Source: JACCXG01 sp963785755
GTDB taxonomy: Bacteria > Acidobacteriota > Vicinamibacteria > Vicinamibacterales > 2-12-FULL-66-21
Direction of reading: 5' to 3'
Assembly: GCA_963785755.1 (NCBI GenBank)
Contig: CAWAXG010000061.1
Span: 1-16,593 of the forward strand
DNA: 16,593 bases
Shown: piece after piece, positions 7,839 through 14,881 of the stretch
Layout: every line of letters begins with the position of its first letter
Position numbering within the stretch: the stretch's first letter is position 1
The notes under the pieces: generated by a model
The model's input: only the letters and a program-made list of their open reading frames with translations
What the model was told of the DNA's origin: nothing
Database searches by the model: none
Translations under genes and position numbers: made by a program

Positions 7839-8579
7839 ATGGCGACGGCGACCTTCCGTATCTGGCGCGGTAACCGGGAACAGGGCGGCTTCAGGGACTA
7901 CCCGACCGAAGTCAGCGAGGGCATGGTCGTGCTCGACGCCGTGCATCGCATCCAGGCGGAGCAGGCCGGCGACCTGGCGGTCCGGTGGAACTGCAAGGCC
8001 GGCAAATGCGGGTCGTGCTCCGCCGAGATCAACGGCAAGCCGCGCCTGATGTGCATGACGCGCCTCGATTCGCTCGACCTGTCGGAGCCGATCAGCATCG
8101 AGCCGATCAAGGCGTTTCCGCTGACCAAGGACCTGGTCACCGACGTGTCCTGGAACTTCAAGGTCAAGAAGGCGATCAAGCCGTTCAAGCCGCGGCCGCC
8201 GGACGCGCCGGACGGCACCTGGCGCATGCAGCAGCGCGAGGTCGATCGCGTCCAGGAATTCCGCAAGTGCATCGAGTGCTTCCTCTGCCAGGATGTCTGC
8301 CACATCCTGCGCGATCACCATCTGCACGACGGATTCGTCGGCCCCCGCTTCCTGCTCTACAATGCGGCGCTCGAGATGCATCCGCTCGATGTCGAGAACC
8401 GCCTCGAAGAGCTCAAGGACCGCGACGGCATCGGCTACTGCAACATCACCCGCTGCTGCACGAAGGTGTGCCCCGAGCACATCACGATCACTGAGAACGC
8501 GATTATTCCGCTCAAGGAACGGGTCGTGGATCGGTTCTACGATCCGCTCACCAGGCTGCTGCGCGTGTTCACGTCATGA
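7839..8579 (+). CDS. sdhB: Succinate dehydrogenase iron-sulfur subunit
   Basis: Electron-transfer subunit linking SdhA to the membrane anchor, 246 residues. All cluster ligands are visible. The [2Fe-2S] site is C52, C57, C60 and C72 (CKAGKCGSC, then MC). The [4Fe-4S] site is C144, C147 and C150 in CIECFLC plus C211 in KVCPE. The third cluster uses C154, C201 and C207, with the same spacing as E. coli SdhB (6 and 4 residues in the last group). The start ATG 7839 has GAGGA directly against it, too close to work well; AGGTGAGG, 11 bases upstream, is the better ribosome site. It is separated from sdhA by 123 bp holding two strong hairpins, unlike the overlapping sdhC-sdhA junction, which suggests separate control of its level. 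The frame is intact. Confidence 0.94.
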   Translation: MATATFRIWRGNREQGGFRDYPTEVSEGMVVLDAVHRIQAEQAGDLAVRWNCKAGKCGSCSAEINGKPRLMCMTRLDSLDLSEPISIEPIKAFPLTKDLVTDVSWNFKVKKAIKPFKPRPPDAPDGTWRMQQREVDRVQEFRKCIECFLCQDVCHILRDHHLHDGFVGPRFLLYNAALEMHPLDVENRLEELKDRDGIGYCNITRCCTKVCPEHITITENAIIPLKERVVDRFYDPLTRLLRVFTS

Positions 8580-8600
8580 GCGCGTGGCATCGAGGTCCAC

Positions 8601-9099
8601 ATGTTCGATCTCAAGCCGCTCTCGAAGGACGCCGTTGAATCCGCGCTCGCGAAGGCCGAACGCTACCGCCTGCTGAACGAGCCGAGCGAGGCCGAAAGCA
8701 TCTGCCTCGACGTGCTCGAGGTCGATCCCGACAACCAGCACGCGCGGATCGGGCTGCTGCTGGCGCTCTCGGATCAATTCGTGGACCGCGCCGGAACCGC
8801 GGCACGCGCGCAGCAGGTCGCCAGAGAGCTGCGCGGGGAATACGAGCGCCTGTACCTACAGCGGGCTGGTCGCCGAACGCCGCGCCAAAGCGCACCTGCA
8901 TCGCGGCGGCCTCGCCGCTCGCGGCGCCTACGAGTACCTGATGGAGGCGCTCGACTACTTCGAACGCGCCGAACAATTGCGCCCGGCCGGCAACGACGAC
9001 GCCATCCTGCGCTGGAACGCGTGCGTGCGGGTGTTGCGGCAGAACCCGCAGCTCGAAGCGCCGGACACGACCCGCGAGGAACCGCAGTTTCTCGAGTAG
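8601..9099 (+). pseudogene. Small TPR-like protein downstream of sdhB, broken by a +1 shift
   Basis: Read from ATG 8601, the first 85 codons give a helical repeat-like protein (ALAKAERYRLLNEPSEAES, then VLEVDPDNQHARIGLLLAL), typical of a tetratricopeptide unit. After YERLY near 8855 the frame becomes Arg-rich nonsense. Skipping one C at 8855/8856 restores a sensible sequence: YSGLVAERRAKAHLHRGG, then ALDYFERAEQLRPAGNDDAI and LRWNACVRVL, ending in EPQFLE at TAG 9097-9099. The repaired protein has 165 residues. The second half again has TPR character (YFERAEQLRPAGNDDA). The gene begins 22 bp after the sdhB stop with GAGGT upstream, so it is likely co-transcribed with the sdh genes; a role in assembly or stability of the complex would be inference. 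The shift could be a sequencing error. Confidence 0.7.
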
Positions 9100-9120
9100 G
9101 AACTGACGCTGGATCGCGTC

Positions 9121-9219
9121 GTGATCGGTGATCGGTGATCTGGGTGACTCGGGCATGTGATCGGGATCGGATCTGGATCGGGATCGGGATTCAGGATGAG
9201 CGATTAAGGATCAGGGATT
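9121..9219. repeat. Degenerate GATC-rich tandem repeats
   Basis: Three tandem heptamers GTGATCG/GTGATCG/GTGATCT occupy 9121-9141. A run of GATCGG-type hexamers (with one ATCTG variant) occupies about 9159-9190 and fades into GGATGAGCGATTAAGGATCAGGG. It fills the space between the TPR-like gene and the DJ-1 gene. No open frame or function is seen. Confidence 0.7.
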
Positions 9220-9223
9220 TCCT

Positions 9224-9784
9224 ATGCAGAAGATTCTGATCGTGACCGGCGATGGCGGCGAAAGCTACGAAACCTTGTTCGCCGTGCATCGATTCCGCGA
9301 GGCGGGCTACGAGCCGCGCGTGGCGGCGCCGTCCAAGCGGCGCCTGCACCTCGTCATGCACGACTTCGAGCCGGGGTGGGATACCTACAAGGAGGCGCCG
9401 GGCTACTGCATGGAGTCCGATCTCACCTTCGCCGACGTCGTCGTCGATGACTACGAGGCCGTGGTCTGTATCGGCGGGCGGGCGCCCGAGTATCTGCGCA
9501 ACGACAAGCGGCTGATCGGCATCATCCGCGACTTCGACCGCGCCGGCAAATGGATCTTCAGCATCTGCCACGGTGTCCAACTGCTCGCGGCGGCCGGGCT
9601 GCTGAAGGGACGGCGCGTCACCTGCTATGAGCACGTGCGCATCGAAGTCGAAGCGGTTGGCGCAAAGTGGATCGAAGCCGACGTCGTGCGCGACGAGCGC
9701 ATGGTCTCGGCGCCGACGTGGCAGGCGCATCCGGCGTTCTATCGTGAGGTCTTCGCCTGCCTCCAGGCCCCGATGCCGGCATGA
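9224..9784 (+). CDS. DJ-1/PfpI family protein
   Basis: A 186-residue single-domain protein of the DJ-1/ThiJ/PfpI superfamily. It begins MQKILIVTGDGGESYETLFA with the family's first strand and an acidic residue (E13 or E16) that normally sits beside the reactive cysteine. The nucleophile elbow is IFSICHGVQLLAAAG, with C115 followed by H116, as in PfpI-type members. A glycine-rich strand precedes it (AVVCIGGRAPEYLR). The C-terminal APTWQAHPAFYREVF replaces the more common 'TARTPDDLP' ending, so this is a side branch. Family roles range from glyoxalase or deglycase activity to chaperone or peptidase-like functions; the substrate cannot be chosen here. The gene follows the GATC repeats with no strong ribosome site and stands apart from the sdh operon. 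Confidence 0.88.
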   Translation: MQKILIVTGDGGESYETLFAVHRFREAGYEPRVAAPSKRRLHLVMHDFEPGWDTYKEAPGYCMESDLTFADVVVDDYEAVVCIGGRAPEYLRNDKRLIGIIRDFDRAGKWIFSICHGVQLLAAAGLLKGRRVTCYEHVRIEVEAVGAKWIEADVVRDERMVSAPTWQAHPAFYREVFACLQAPMPA

Positions 9785-9826
9785 AGCGATAGGCGGAATG
9801 TCGTTGCGGAGACCGGAGTGGTGATC

Positions 9827-9852
9827 CGATCCCGCGGTTGGAGCGGGGATCG
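9827..9852 (+). terminator. Hairpin after the DJ-1/PfpI gene
   Basis: CGATCCCGC (9827-9835) pairs with GCGGGGATCG (9843-9852) with one bulged base and a 7-base loop. There is no T-run. It overlaps the candidate promoter of the next gene, so it could be a terminator or an operator-like site. Confidence 0.4.
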
Positions 9853-9868
9853 CATGCTGTGCTAGAGT
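9838..9868 (+). promoter_or_regulatory. Candidate sigma-70-type promoter of the DUF1080 gene
   Basis: TTGGAG (9838-9843) and TAGAGT (9863-9868) are separated by 19 bases; the latter sits in TGTGCTAGAGT. The expected transcript start would fall within a few bases of ATG 9879, and no Shine-Dalgarno sequence is present, so a leaderless mRNA is possible. The spacing is long, hence low confidence. Confidence 0.35.
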
Positions 9869-9878
9869 CTGCCCTATT

Positions 9879-10523
9879 ATGATGACCAACCTCTTCCGAT
9901 TTTCACCGTTGCTCCTCGCGTTCTTCCTCCAGACCGCTCCGAAAGTCGAGCCCGGCTTCACGCCGCTCTTCAACGGCAAGGACTTCACCGGATGGAAGGT
10001 ACAGGAGCCGACGGCCTCGTGGACGATCGAGAACGGCGCGATGAAGGCGAACGGACAGCCGAGCCATGTGTTCTACGATGGCGAGTTCCGCAAGCACATG
10101 TTCCGCGACTTCGAGCTGATGGTCGACGTGATGACCCGCGACAACTCGAACGGCGGAATCTACGTCCTCACCGAATGGCAGGAGAAGAGCTGGCCGAAGA
10201 AAGGCTTCGAGATCCAGGTCAACAACAGCTACGTCAAGGATCGCGTCAAGACGGGCAGCCTCTATCACGTGCAGGACGTCCTCGACAACTCGCCGGCCAA
10301 AGACGACGAGTGGTTCACCGAGCACATCATCGTCAAGGGCGACACGATTACGATCCGGGTGAACGGGAAGGAAACCGTGACCTGGAAGCAGCCGGCCGAC
10401 TGGAACGGCGGCCGCGAAGGCGCGGGGCGGAGCATCACGGGCCCGGGCACCATCGCGCTGCAGGCCCACGACGCGAACAGCACTGTGTTCTACCGGAATA
10501 TCCGCGTCAAGCCTCTGGACTAA
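9879..10523 (+). CDS. Secreted DUF1080 (3-keto-disaccharide hydrolase family) protein
   Basis: A 214-residue exported protein. It has an N-terminal hydrophobic segment (FRFSPLLLAFFLQTAPK) that serves as a signal peptide with a probable cut near residue 20. It then has the DUF1080 opening GFTPLFNGKDFTGWKVQE, the strand FRDFELMVDVMTRDNSNGGI, EWQEKSWPKKGFEIQVNN and the closing VFYRNIRVKPLD. The fold is a concanavalin-like jelly roll. The Pfam family is named 3-keto-disaccharide hydrolase and is abundant in Acidobacteriota and Planctomycetes. The size fits a single-domain member. ATG 9879 and ATG 9882 are adjacent; neither has a ribosome site. A second DUF1080 gene lies at the right end of the window. 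It converges on the outer-membrane gene across a palindromic repeat. Substrate is unknown. Confidence 0.88.
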   Translation: MMTNLFRFSPLLLAFFLQTAPKVEPGFTPLFNGKDFTGWKVQEPTASWTIENGAMKANGQPSHVFYDGEFRKHMFRDFELMVDVMTRDNSNGGIYVLTEWQEKSWPKKGFEIQVNNSYVKDRVKTGSLYHVQDVLDNSPAKDDEWFTEHIIVKGDTITIRVNGKETVTWKQPADWNGGREGAGRSITGPGTIALQAHDANSTVFYRNIRVKPLD

Positions 10524-10527
10524 AACA

Positions 10528-10680
10528 GTCAACTTCCAACTACCAACTTCCAACTCCCAAAGCGCGTGCCTCACAGATCTGGGTGAAAGTCGCGGCGACT
10601 GGGCTTGTTGCTGCGAATTTCACCCCGATCGTTACGATCCACGCGCTTTGGGAGTTGGGAGTTGGAGGTTGGGAGTTGAC
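10528..10680. repeat. Palindromic heptamer-arm element, copy 1
   Basis: Two 41-base arms (10528-10568 and 10640-10680) are reverse complements at 37 of 41 positions. The arms are made of CAACT-N-C heptamers. The 71-base interior holds a second stem, GATCTGGGTGAAA (10576-10588) against TTTCACCCCGATC (10618-10630), with one mismatch, and the small palindrome GTCGCGGCGAC (10589-10599). The element fills the space between a plus-strand and a minus-strand gene, so it could act as a two-way terminator. It starts 5 bp after one stop and ends 6 bp before the other. Confidence 0.85.
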
Positions 10681-10686
10681 GTTAAT

Positions 10687-11326
10687 TCAGAACCTAAATC
10701 CGAAACCCACCCGTGAACTGAAGTTGGTGCTCGTGCAGTCGTCGCACGGCGGCGCGAAGCTGCGATGCCGGATCAGCGTCGTGCCGAGATCCACGCGTGC
10801 GACGATGCTGGGCGACGGATAGAACTCCAACACGCCGCCCAGGTTCGTCGCGAACTCGGTGCGGTACTCGGGGCGCGCGAGCAGGAAGAGCATGCGCGTG
10901 CAGACTTCACCCAGGCAGTTGATGCCCTTGTCGGTCAGCCGCGCGAATCCAGCCTGGACCAATCCGAACACTCCGTAGCGCTCGCGACGCAGGCCGATCT
11001 TGGGCCCGACGAACCCCTCGAACCGCGTCCGCCTGTAGCCGATCCGGAGGCCCGCCGGCGCTATCCCTTCGCTCTTCACCTCGACTCGATCACGCGGAAA
11101 GAAATTCAACTCCCCTTCGACCGCCAGCCAACGAAGCAAGTCGTACAGACACGCGTCCACCAAGCCCGGCATTGGTCGCATCGAAGTCCGTGAGTGTCAG
11201 CGTCGAGAACTGCGCCCCGACCTCGACTCGAGACGGCGACGCCGACGGCGACTGCGCCAGCACAGGCCCGGAACCAATCGCCAGGCTGAGGACGACCAGG
11301 AACGACAACACGCGCAGGTAGACCAT
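10687..11326 (-). pseudogene. Outer-membrane beta-barrel protein, broken by a +1 shift
   Basis: The minus-strand reading from ATG 11326 starts with a signal peptide (MVYLRVLSFLVVLSLAIG, then SGPVLAQ). AGGAAA upstream makes this start better than ATG 11341. The mature part starts RVEVGAQFSTLTLTDFD and GLGGRVSVRLAS, then loses sense. Dropping one base at 11130/11131 restores WLAVEGELNFFPRD, RRTRFEGFVGPKIGLR, ARPEYRTEFATNLGG and the C-terminal strand ending VGFGFRF with a terminal Phe, the outer-membrane barrel signature. The repaired length is 212 residues. The alternating short beta-strands (FEGFVGPKIG, GVFGLVQAGFARL) fit an eight-stranded porin-like barrel. The cysteines in NCLGEVC and PPCDDC may form disulfides. 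Function is unknown. Breakage may be a sequencing error. Confidence 0.75.
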
Positions 11327-11412
11327 GACGGGTTTCCTCATGCGTCCGGGGCAGGCGGCCTCACTGACGCAAACCGAATGCCGGGTCGAGTTTGCGCTTC
11401 GACGACTCGATA

Positions 11413-11544
11413 CTACTCCTTAGTCCCCACGCCCATCGCCGAGGGCGTCACGCCCATATTGAACATGATGAACGTATAGATATCCGCCGCCGTCTCCAGG
11501 TTCTTCTTCAATGGTACCGCCCCATTCTCCGTTCGCAGGCCGGC
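11413..11544 (-). other. Short coding-like tail below the response regulator; otherwise unassigned gap
   Basis: The 218-bp gap between the barrel gene and the response regulator has no full gene. On the minus strand, in the same frame as the regulator but after its stop, there is an open stretch ending at TAG 11413-11415 that reads as a convincing protein C-terminus: LKKNLETAADIYTFIMFNMG, then VTPSAMGVGTKE. The only start is TTG 11511, giving 32 residues. It may be a very small gene or the remnant of a longer one. No family is recognised. Confidence 0.35.
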
Positions 11545-12312
11545 TTACAACTCCCTCCCGAGCACCCGCTCGAAATTCGCCCGGTGCCGGCGGCTGAGCG
11601 TCAGTCGGACGCCGTTCTTCAGGACCACCTCGAAGTCCCCGTGGAAGTCAGGCAGGAGCTCGCGGACGCGGTCGATCTGGACGATGGTCGAGCGATGAAT
11701 CCGCACGAAGCGGGCCGGATCGAGCTCCCGTTCCAGCCGTCCCATGGTGTCCCTGATGACGTGCTCGCGGCCGGCGGCATGGAGGGTGACGTAGTTGTCG
11801 GCCGCACTGATCCAGTCCACGTCCTGGAGATCGACGACCAGGAGACGATCGTCGGCGCGCACCGGCAGCCTGGCGAGGTACCTCCGATCGGAGACCAGCG
11901 TTCCCAGCAGCGCCAGCACGCGCGGATCCACCGCCGACGTCTGCCGGCTCGCGATCGCGACCCGGGCGCGCTCGAGCGCGCCGAGCAGCCGGTCCTCGTC
12001 CACCGGCTTGAGCAGGTAGTCGAGCGCGTGCACCTCGAACGCGCGGAGCGCGTACTGGTCGAAGGCCGTGACGAACACGACCACCGGCATGCGCTCGGCG
12101 CCGATCGCCTGCAGCACGCCGAAGCCGTCGAGCTCCGGCATCTGCACGTCGAGAAAGACGAGGTCCGGCCTGTGCGAGCCAATCATCTCGACCGTCGCCG
12201 CGCCATCGCCGCACTCGGCGACAACCTCGACGTCAGCGGCCTGTCGCAGCAGCCGGCGCATCCGCCGCCGCGCGACCGGCTCATCGTCCGCGATGAGGGT
12301 TCGCAGGGTCAT
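11545..12312 (-). CDS. LytTR-family response regulator
   Basis: A 255-residue two-component response regulator of the LytR/AlgR type. The receiver domain (about residues 1-120) shows D9/D10, the phosphoryl-accepting D55 in LVFLDVQMPE, T82 in VTAFDQYA and K102 in LLKPVDED. The C-terminal LytTR DNA-binding domain (about 145-252) has the typical YLARLPVRADDRLLVV start, VDWISAADNYVTLHA, RFVRIHRSTIVQIDRV and NGVRLTLSRRHRANFERVLG. ATG 12312 is preceded by GGGAG and overlaps the kinase stop by four bases (ATGA), so the two genes are translationally coupled. An uninterrupted frame continues upstream through the kinase only because the kinase is frameshifted. Target genes cannot be told from the sequence. 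Confidence 0.9.
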   Translation of the reverse strand: MTLRTLIADDEPVARRRMRRLLRQAADVEVVAECGDGAATVEMIGSHRPDLVFLDVQMPELDGFGVLQAIGAERMPVVVFVTAFDQYALRAFEVHALDYLLKPVDEDRLLGALERARVAIASRQTSAVDPRVLALLGTLVSDRRYLARLPVRADDRLLVVDLQDVDWISAADNYVTLHAAGREHVIRDTMGRLERELDPARFVRIHRSTIVQIDRVRELLPDFHGDFEVVLKNGVRLTLSRRHRANFERVLGREL

Positions 12313-13369
12313 ACCTCTCCCGCCGGATTGTGGTCCGTCTGCCACGGGATGGACACGCGCGCGACCGTACCGGACTTCGAGCCGATCAATTCGAATTCCT
12401 GATTCCGGCCGTACATCTCCGCCAGCCGGGCCTTGCGTATTGCCGACGCCGACGCCTTCCCTGGCCGCACCCTGAGGCAGCCCGCTGCCGTCGTCCTCGA
12501 CCTCGAGCACGAGGCGCTGGCCGTGGCGGCGCGCGCGGACGTCGATGCGGCCGGCGCGCGCCCGTTCGGCGATGCCGTGCCTGATCGCATTCTCGACCAG
12601 CGGCTGGAGGATCAGGATCGGCACGAGCGCGTCGCGCGCGGCCGGATCCTCGATGCTCACGCGCACGTCGAGCCGGTCGCCGAACCGGGTCCGCTGAATC
12701 GCCGTGTACCGGTCGAGCAGATCGAGCTCGCGCGCGAGCGGCACGGCGTCAATCATGCCGGCCTCGAGCGTCTCGCGCAGCAAGTGGCTGAGGCCGCCGA
12801 TCATCTTCTCCGCATTGTGCGGATCCTCGTGGACGAGCTCCGAGATGGCGTTGAGCGTGTTGAAGAGAAAGTGCGGGTGCAGCTGCATCTTGAGCAGCTG
12901 CATCCGCGCCTCCGCGAGCCTGGCCTCGAGCTGCGCCGCGCGCAGCTCGCGCTCGCGTCCGGCGCGGTAGTTCTCCACGGCGTGGACGATACCGATGATC
13001 CCCCAGTAAATGAGGTAATGCGTCGTCAGGTTGCTGATGAGGAAGTACTCGTCGGGACCGGCGAGTCCCCGGAGCGCTCGCGTGAGCGTGACCTTGATCA
13101 CCGCAACCGGCAGACCGATCGCGGCAAGCACCATGCGCGCGAAGCACCCAGCCGCCGCGGCGCAGCATCAAGCGGCGCGCCAGCCAGACGACCAGCGGCG
13201 TCATCGCCGCCCACACGTACCACTCGGTGAACGCCATGCCGAACGTCTGGCGCCACTGGGGCGGCCGGTACGCCAGCATGTAGGTGAGCGAGCTGCTGAC
13301 CGCGAACACGCACGCCAGGAGCGTCCAGGCAGCGAGCACGACGAGCCACCACGCCCACCGTCGAGGCAT
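12309..13369 (-). pseudogene. LytS-like membrane sensor histidine kinase, with two +1 shifts
   Basis: This is the partner kinase of the regulator it overlaps. From ATG 13369 (MPRRWAWWLVVLAAWTLLAC) it shows the first of about four membrane segments, then loses frame near 13135-13155 (after MLRRGGW) and resumes as VLAAIGLPVAVIKVTL. The His_kinase-type domain follows: KMQLHPHFLFNTLNAISEL contains the phospho-acceptor His (about residue 166 of the repaired protein), ILQPLVENAIRHGI is the N box, and LEVEDDGSGLP is the G1 box. A second shift at about 12435 (after GVGVGNT) is repaired by dropping one base, giving KARLAEMYG and then VARVSIPWQTDHN with the stop TGA at 12309-12311. The repaired length is about 352 residues. 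No sensory domain besides the membrane part is evident, so the ligand is unknown. Confidence 0.82.
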
Positions 13370-13403
13370 GCGGGTATTTAGCACAGGTTCGCTGAATAAT
13401 AGC

Positions 13404-13548
13404 GTCAACTCCCAACTTCCAACTCCCAATTCCCAAGGCGATCGGCTCGAGACAGCTGGGTGAAAGTTGCGACGACATGGCTCGTTGTGTCGGCCTTCAC
13501 CCAGACGGTACGAGCGGATCGGTTTGGGAATTGGTAGTTGGAAGTTGC
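13404..13548. repeat. Palindromic heptamer-arm element, copy 2
   Basis: Arms at 13413-13436 and 13524-13547 pair at 23 of 24 positions and are again built of CAACT-type heptamers. The inner stem CTGGGTGAA (13456-13464) pairs perfectly with TTCACCCAG (13496-13504). A middle stem, CGATCGGCTCG (13439-13449) with CGAGCGGATCG (13511-13521), pairs at 10 of 11. The core is similar to copy 1, but the middle stem has a different sequence. It lies in the leader region upstream of the kinase, 35 bp from its start. Confidence 0.85.
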
Positions 13549-13657
13549 CCGCCGCCGCTCGTCGCTCGCTCGCCGCCGACGAGCTCTGGCGAGGCCGCGC
13601 CGTAGCGCGCCTTGATTCCCAGCGCGCGGAGGCGGGGGAATTGACTGCGTTAAAGCG

Positions 13658-14047
13658 CTATCCCGCGACCACCGTCCCCCTGGCCGCCTGCCGGTACCGT
13701 TGGAGCCAGGGCTCGCGGCGCGCGTAGGCGATCAGGGCCAGGAGCGCCGCGAATACGAATTCGCCGACGCCGCTTCGACCGCCAACCGTCAACTGCGTGA
13801 TCGCCGCCCCAATCATCACTACGCTCAGCACGGCCGCGCTCGGCGCCGCCGTCTTCGGAATCAGCAGGCCGAGGCCGGCGACCACTTCAATGGCGCCGAT
13901 GACGAGATAGAAGTGTTCCGGATAGCCCCAGGTTCGAAACATCCGCTGCCAGACGGGGCTGGTGAACTTCTGGAGACCAGGCCCGACCATCACGAGCGCC
14001 AGCAAACACGAGATCAGCCACAGCCCAATGAGCTTCAAACGCGCCAT
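13658..14047 (-). CDS. DoxX-family membrane protein
   Basis: A 129-residue protein with four hydrophobic segments: an N-terminal one (LIGLWLISCLLALVMVG), then PEHFYLVIGAIEVVAGLGLL, VLSVVMIGAAITQLT and VFAALLALIAYARR. The run PGLQKFTSPVWQRMF is the typical DoxX first loop and the length fits the family. GGAGG lies 7 to 8 bases before the ATG (minus strand), a strong ribosome site. DoxX-like proteins are poorly defined; some are subunits of thiosulfate:quinone oxidoreductase or linked to redox stress, but most small members have no known function. It lies on the same strand as the kinase pair, 289 bp upstream of it. Between them stands palindromic element copy 2, so co-transcription is doubtful. 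Confidence 0.85.
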   Translation of the reverse strand: MARLKLIGLWLISCLLALVMVGPGLQKFTSPVWQRMFRTWGYPEHFYLVIGAIEVVAGLGLLIPKTAAPSAAVLSVVMIGAAITQLTVGGRSGVGEFVFAALLALIAYARREPWLQRYRQAARGTVVAG

Positions 14048-14197
14048 GTTTCACGCCTCCTGCACCAGGTTTCAGACGGTGCGGAGCGACTATGCCCGGA
14101 TTGGGCATCGCGGCACGATGGAGATGGGGCAAGCGGGAGCGGGGTGGGGTGAGCGGAGGACGGCAGCTATCGTGGCACTCCACTCCCGCCTGCCAAT

Positions 14198-14392
14198 CAA
14201 CTCTCAACCTCCAGCTTCTCAAGAGCTCGTCGCGCCGCACGAAGGCGAGCCACGAAGTGACGAAGGATCGTAGGCCTCGTTCCAACTGCCAACTCCCGTC
14301 GTGCAGCGCTCGCGGCGGTAACGACCCCCCGACACTTCGAATTTCACCTCGATGATTCGAGGTTTCGCTTGGAGGTTGGAGGTTGGGAGTTG
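14198..14392. repeat. Divergent, possibly composite member of the palindromic repeat family
   Basis: Outer arms 14198-14223 and 14368-14392 are imperfect reverse complements at about 21 of 25 positions with heptamer-like content. A second partial left arm (CCAACTGCCAACTCCCG) begins near 14282. Inside is CGAATTTCACC, shared with copy 1, followed by a perfect small hairpin CCTCGA/TCGAGG at 14347-14362. The extra inner arm suggests one element inserted in or next to another. It lies upstream of the DoxX gene on the opposite side. Confidence 0.6.
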
Positions 14393-14881
14393 AAGAGGGT
14401 GAACAAAAACGCCTGTACGGGGCACTGCCGCCAGTTGTGGTTGAGCGCGCGTGCTCGGATGAAAACATCCGGAAGCCGCGCGGCGCGTGTGCGGCAGAAC
14501 CCCGTCAGGCGCCCTCTAGGCCCGGTGGCACATCCACGATTGGTGGCCTCCTTCGACCAAGCGAGTTGAGGCCAGCATGGACCTCTCGCGCGCCGGAGTC
14601 AAGCGCATTTCACATCGCGCGATCGGACCCGCACTCCTTCTATTTCGCGATCAGATTATTCGGCGTCGCGGTGGCGGCGCGGATGTAGGCGGCTTTCCGC
14701 CTTACAGGGAGGGAGCCTGACACCAGCCCGTCGGCGATGTCAAATTGGAGGATGGGAATGTTTCTTACGAGTAGAGGTTCACAGATGCTATGTAGGCCGG
14801 CCGGTGCTCGGCGGCGAGGACGAGAACGGGCCGCCGCACTAAGCTCCGACAACACGTGCTCGAGGGCACAAGGAGGAGCGT
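14393..14881. other. Intergenic stretch between the repeat and the transposase, including its upstream end
   Basis: No convincing gene is seen. The minus strand at 14640-14710 could encode a protein end (RRKAAYIRAATATPNNLIAK, then a stop), which may be the remnant of an interrupted gene. A hairpin lies at 14685-14705 (GTA/GGCGG against CCGCC/TAC with one bulge). The last part, with GGAGGAG just before ATG 14882, is the start region of the transposase gene; the exact left border of the insertion element was not found. Confidence 0.4.

Noticed and set aside
5856..8480. Very long minus-strand open frame opposite sdhA and sdhB
   Set aside because: It lies fully opposite genes with intact catalytic motifs; its composition is typical of an antisense frame in G/C-rich DNA and no family is recognisable.
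9121..10680. CRISPR array from the repeated short units
   Set aside because: The units are 6-7 bases with no unique spacers, and no cas genes are present.
11392..13230. Plus-strand open frames opposite the kinase and regulator
   Set aside because: His/Arg/Asp-rich antisense reading of well-conserved minus-strand proteins.
13370..13429. N-terminal extension of the kinase reading GVGSWELTLL
   Set aside because: These residues are translation of the repeat arm of palindromic element copy 2, not protein; ATG 13369 is a better start.
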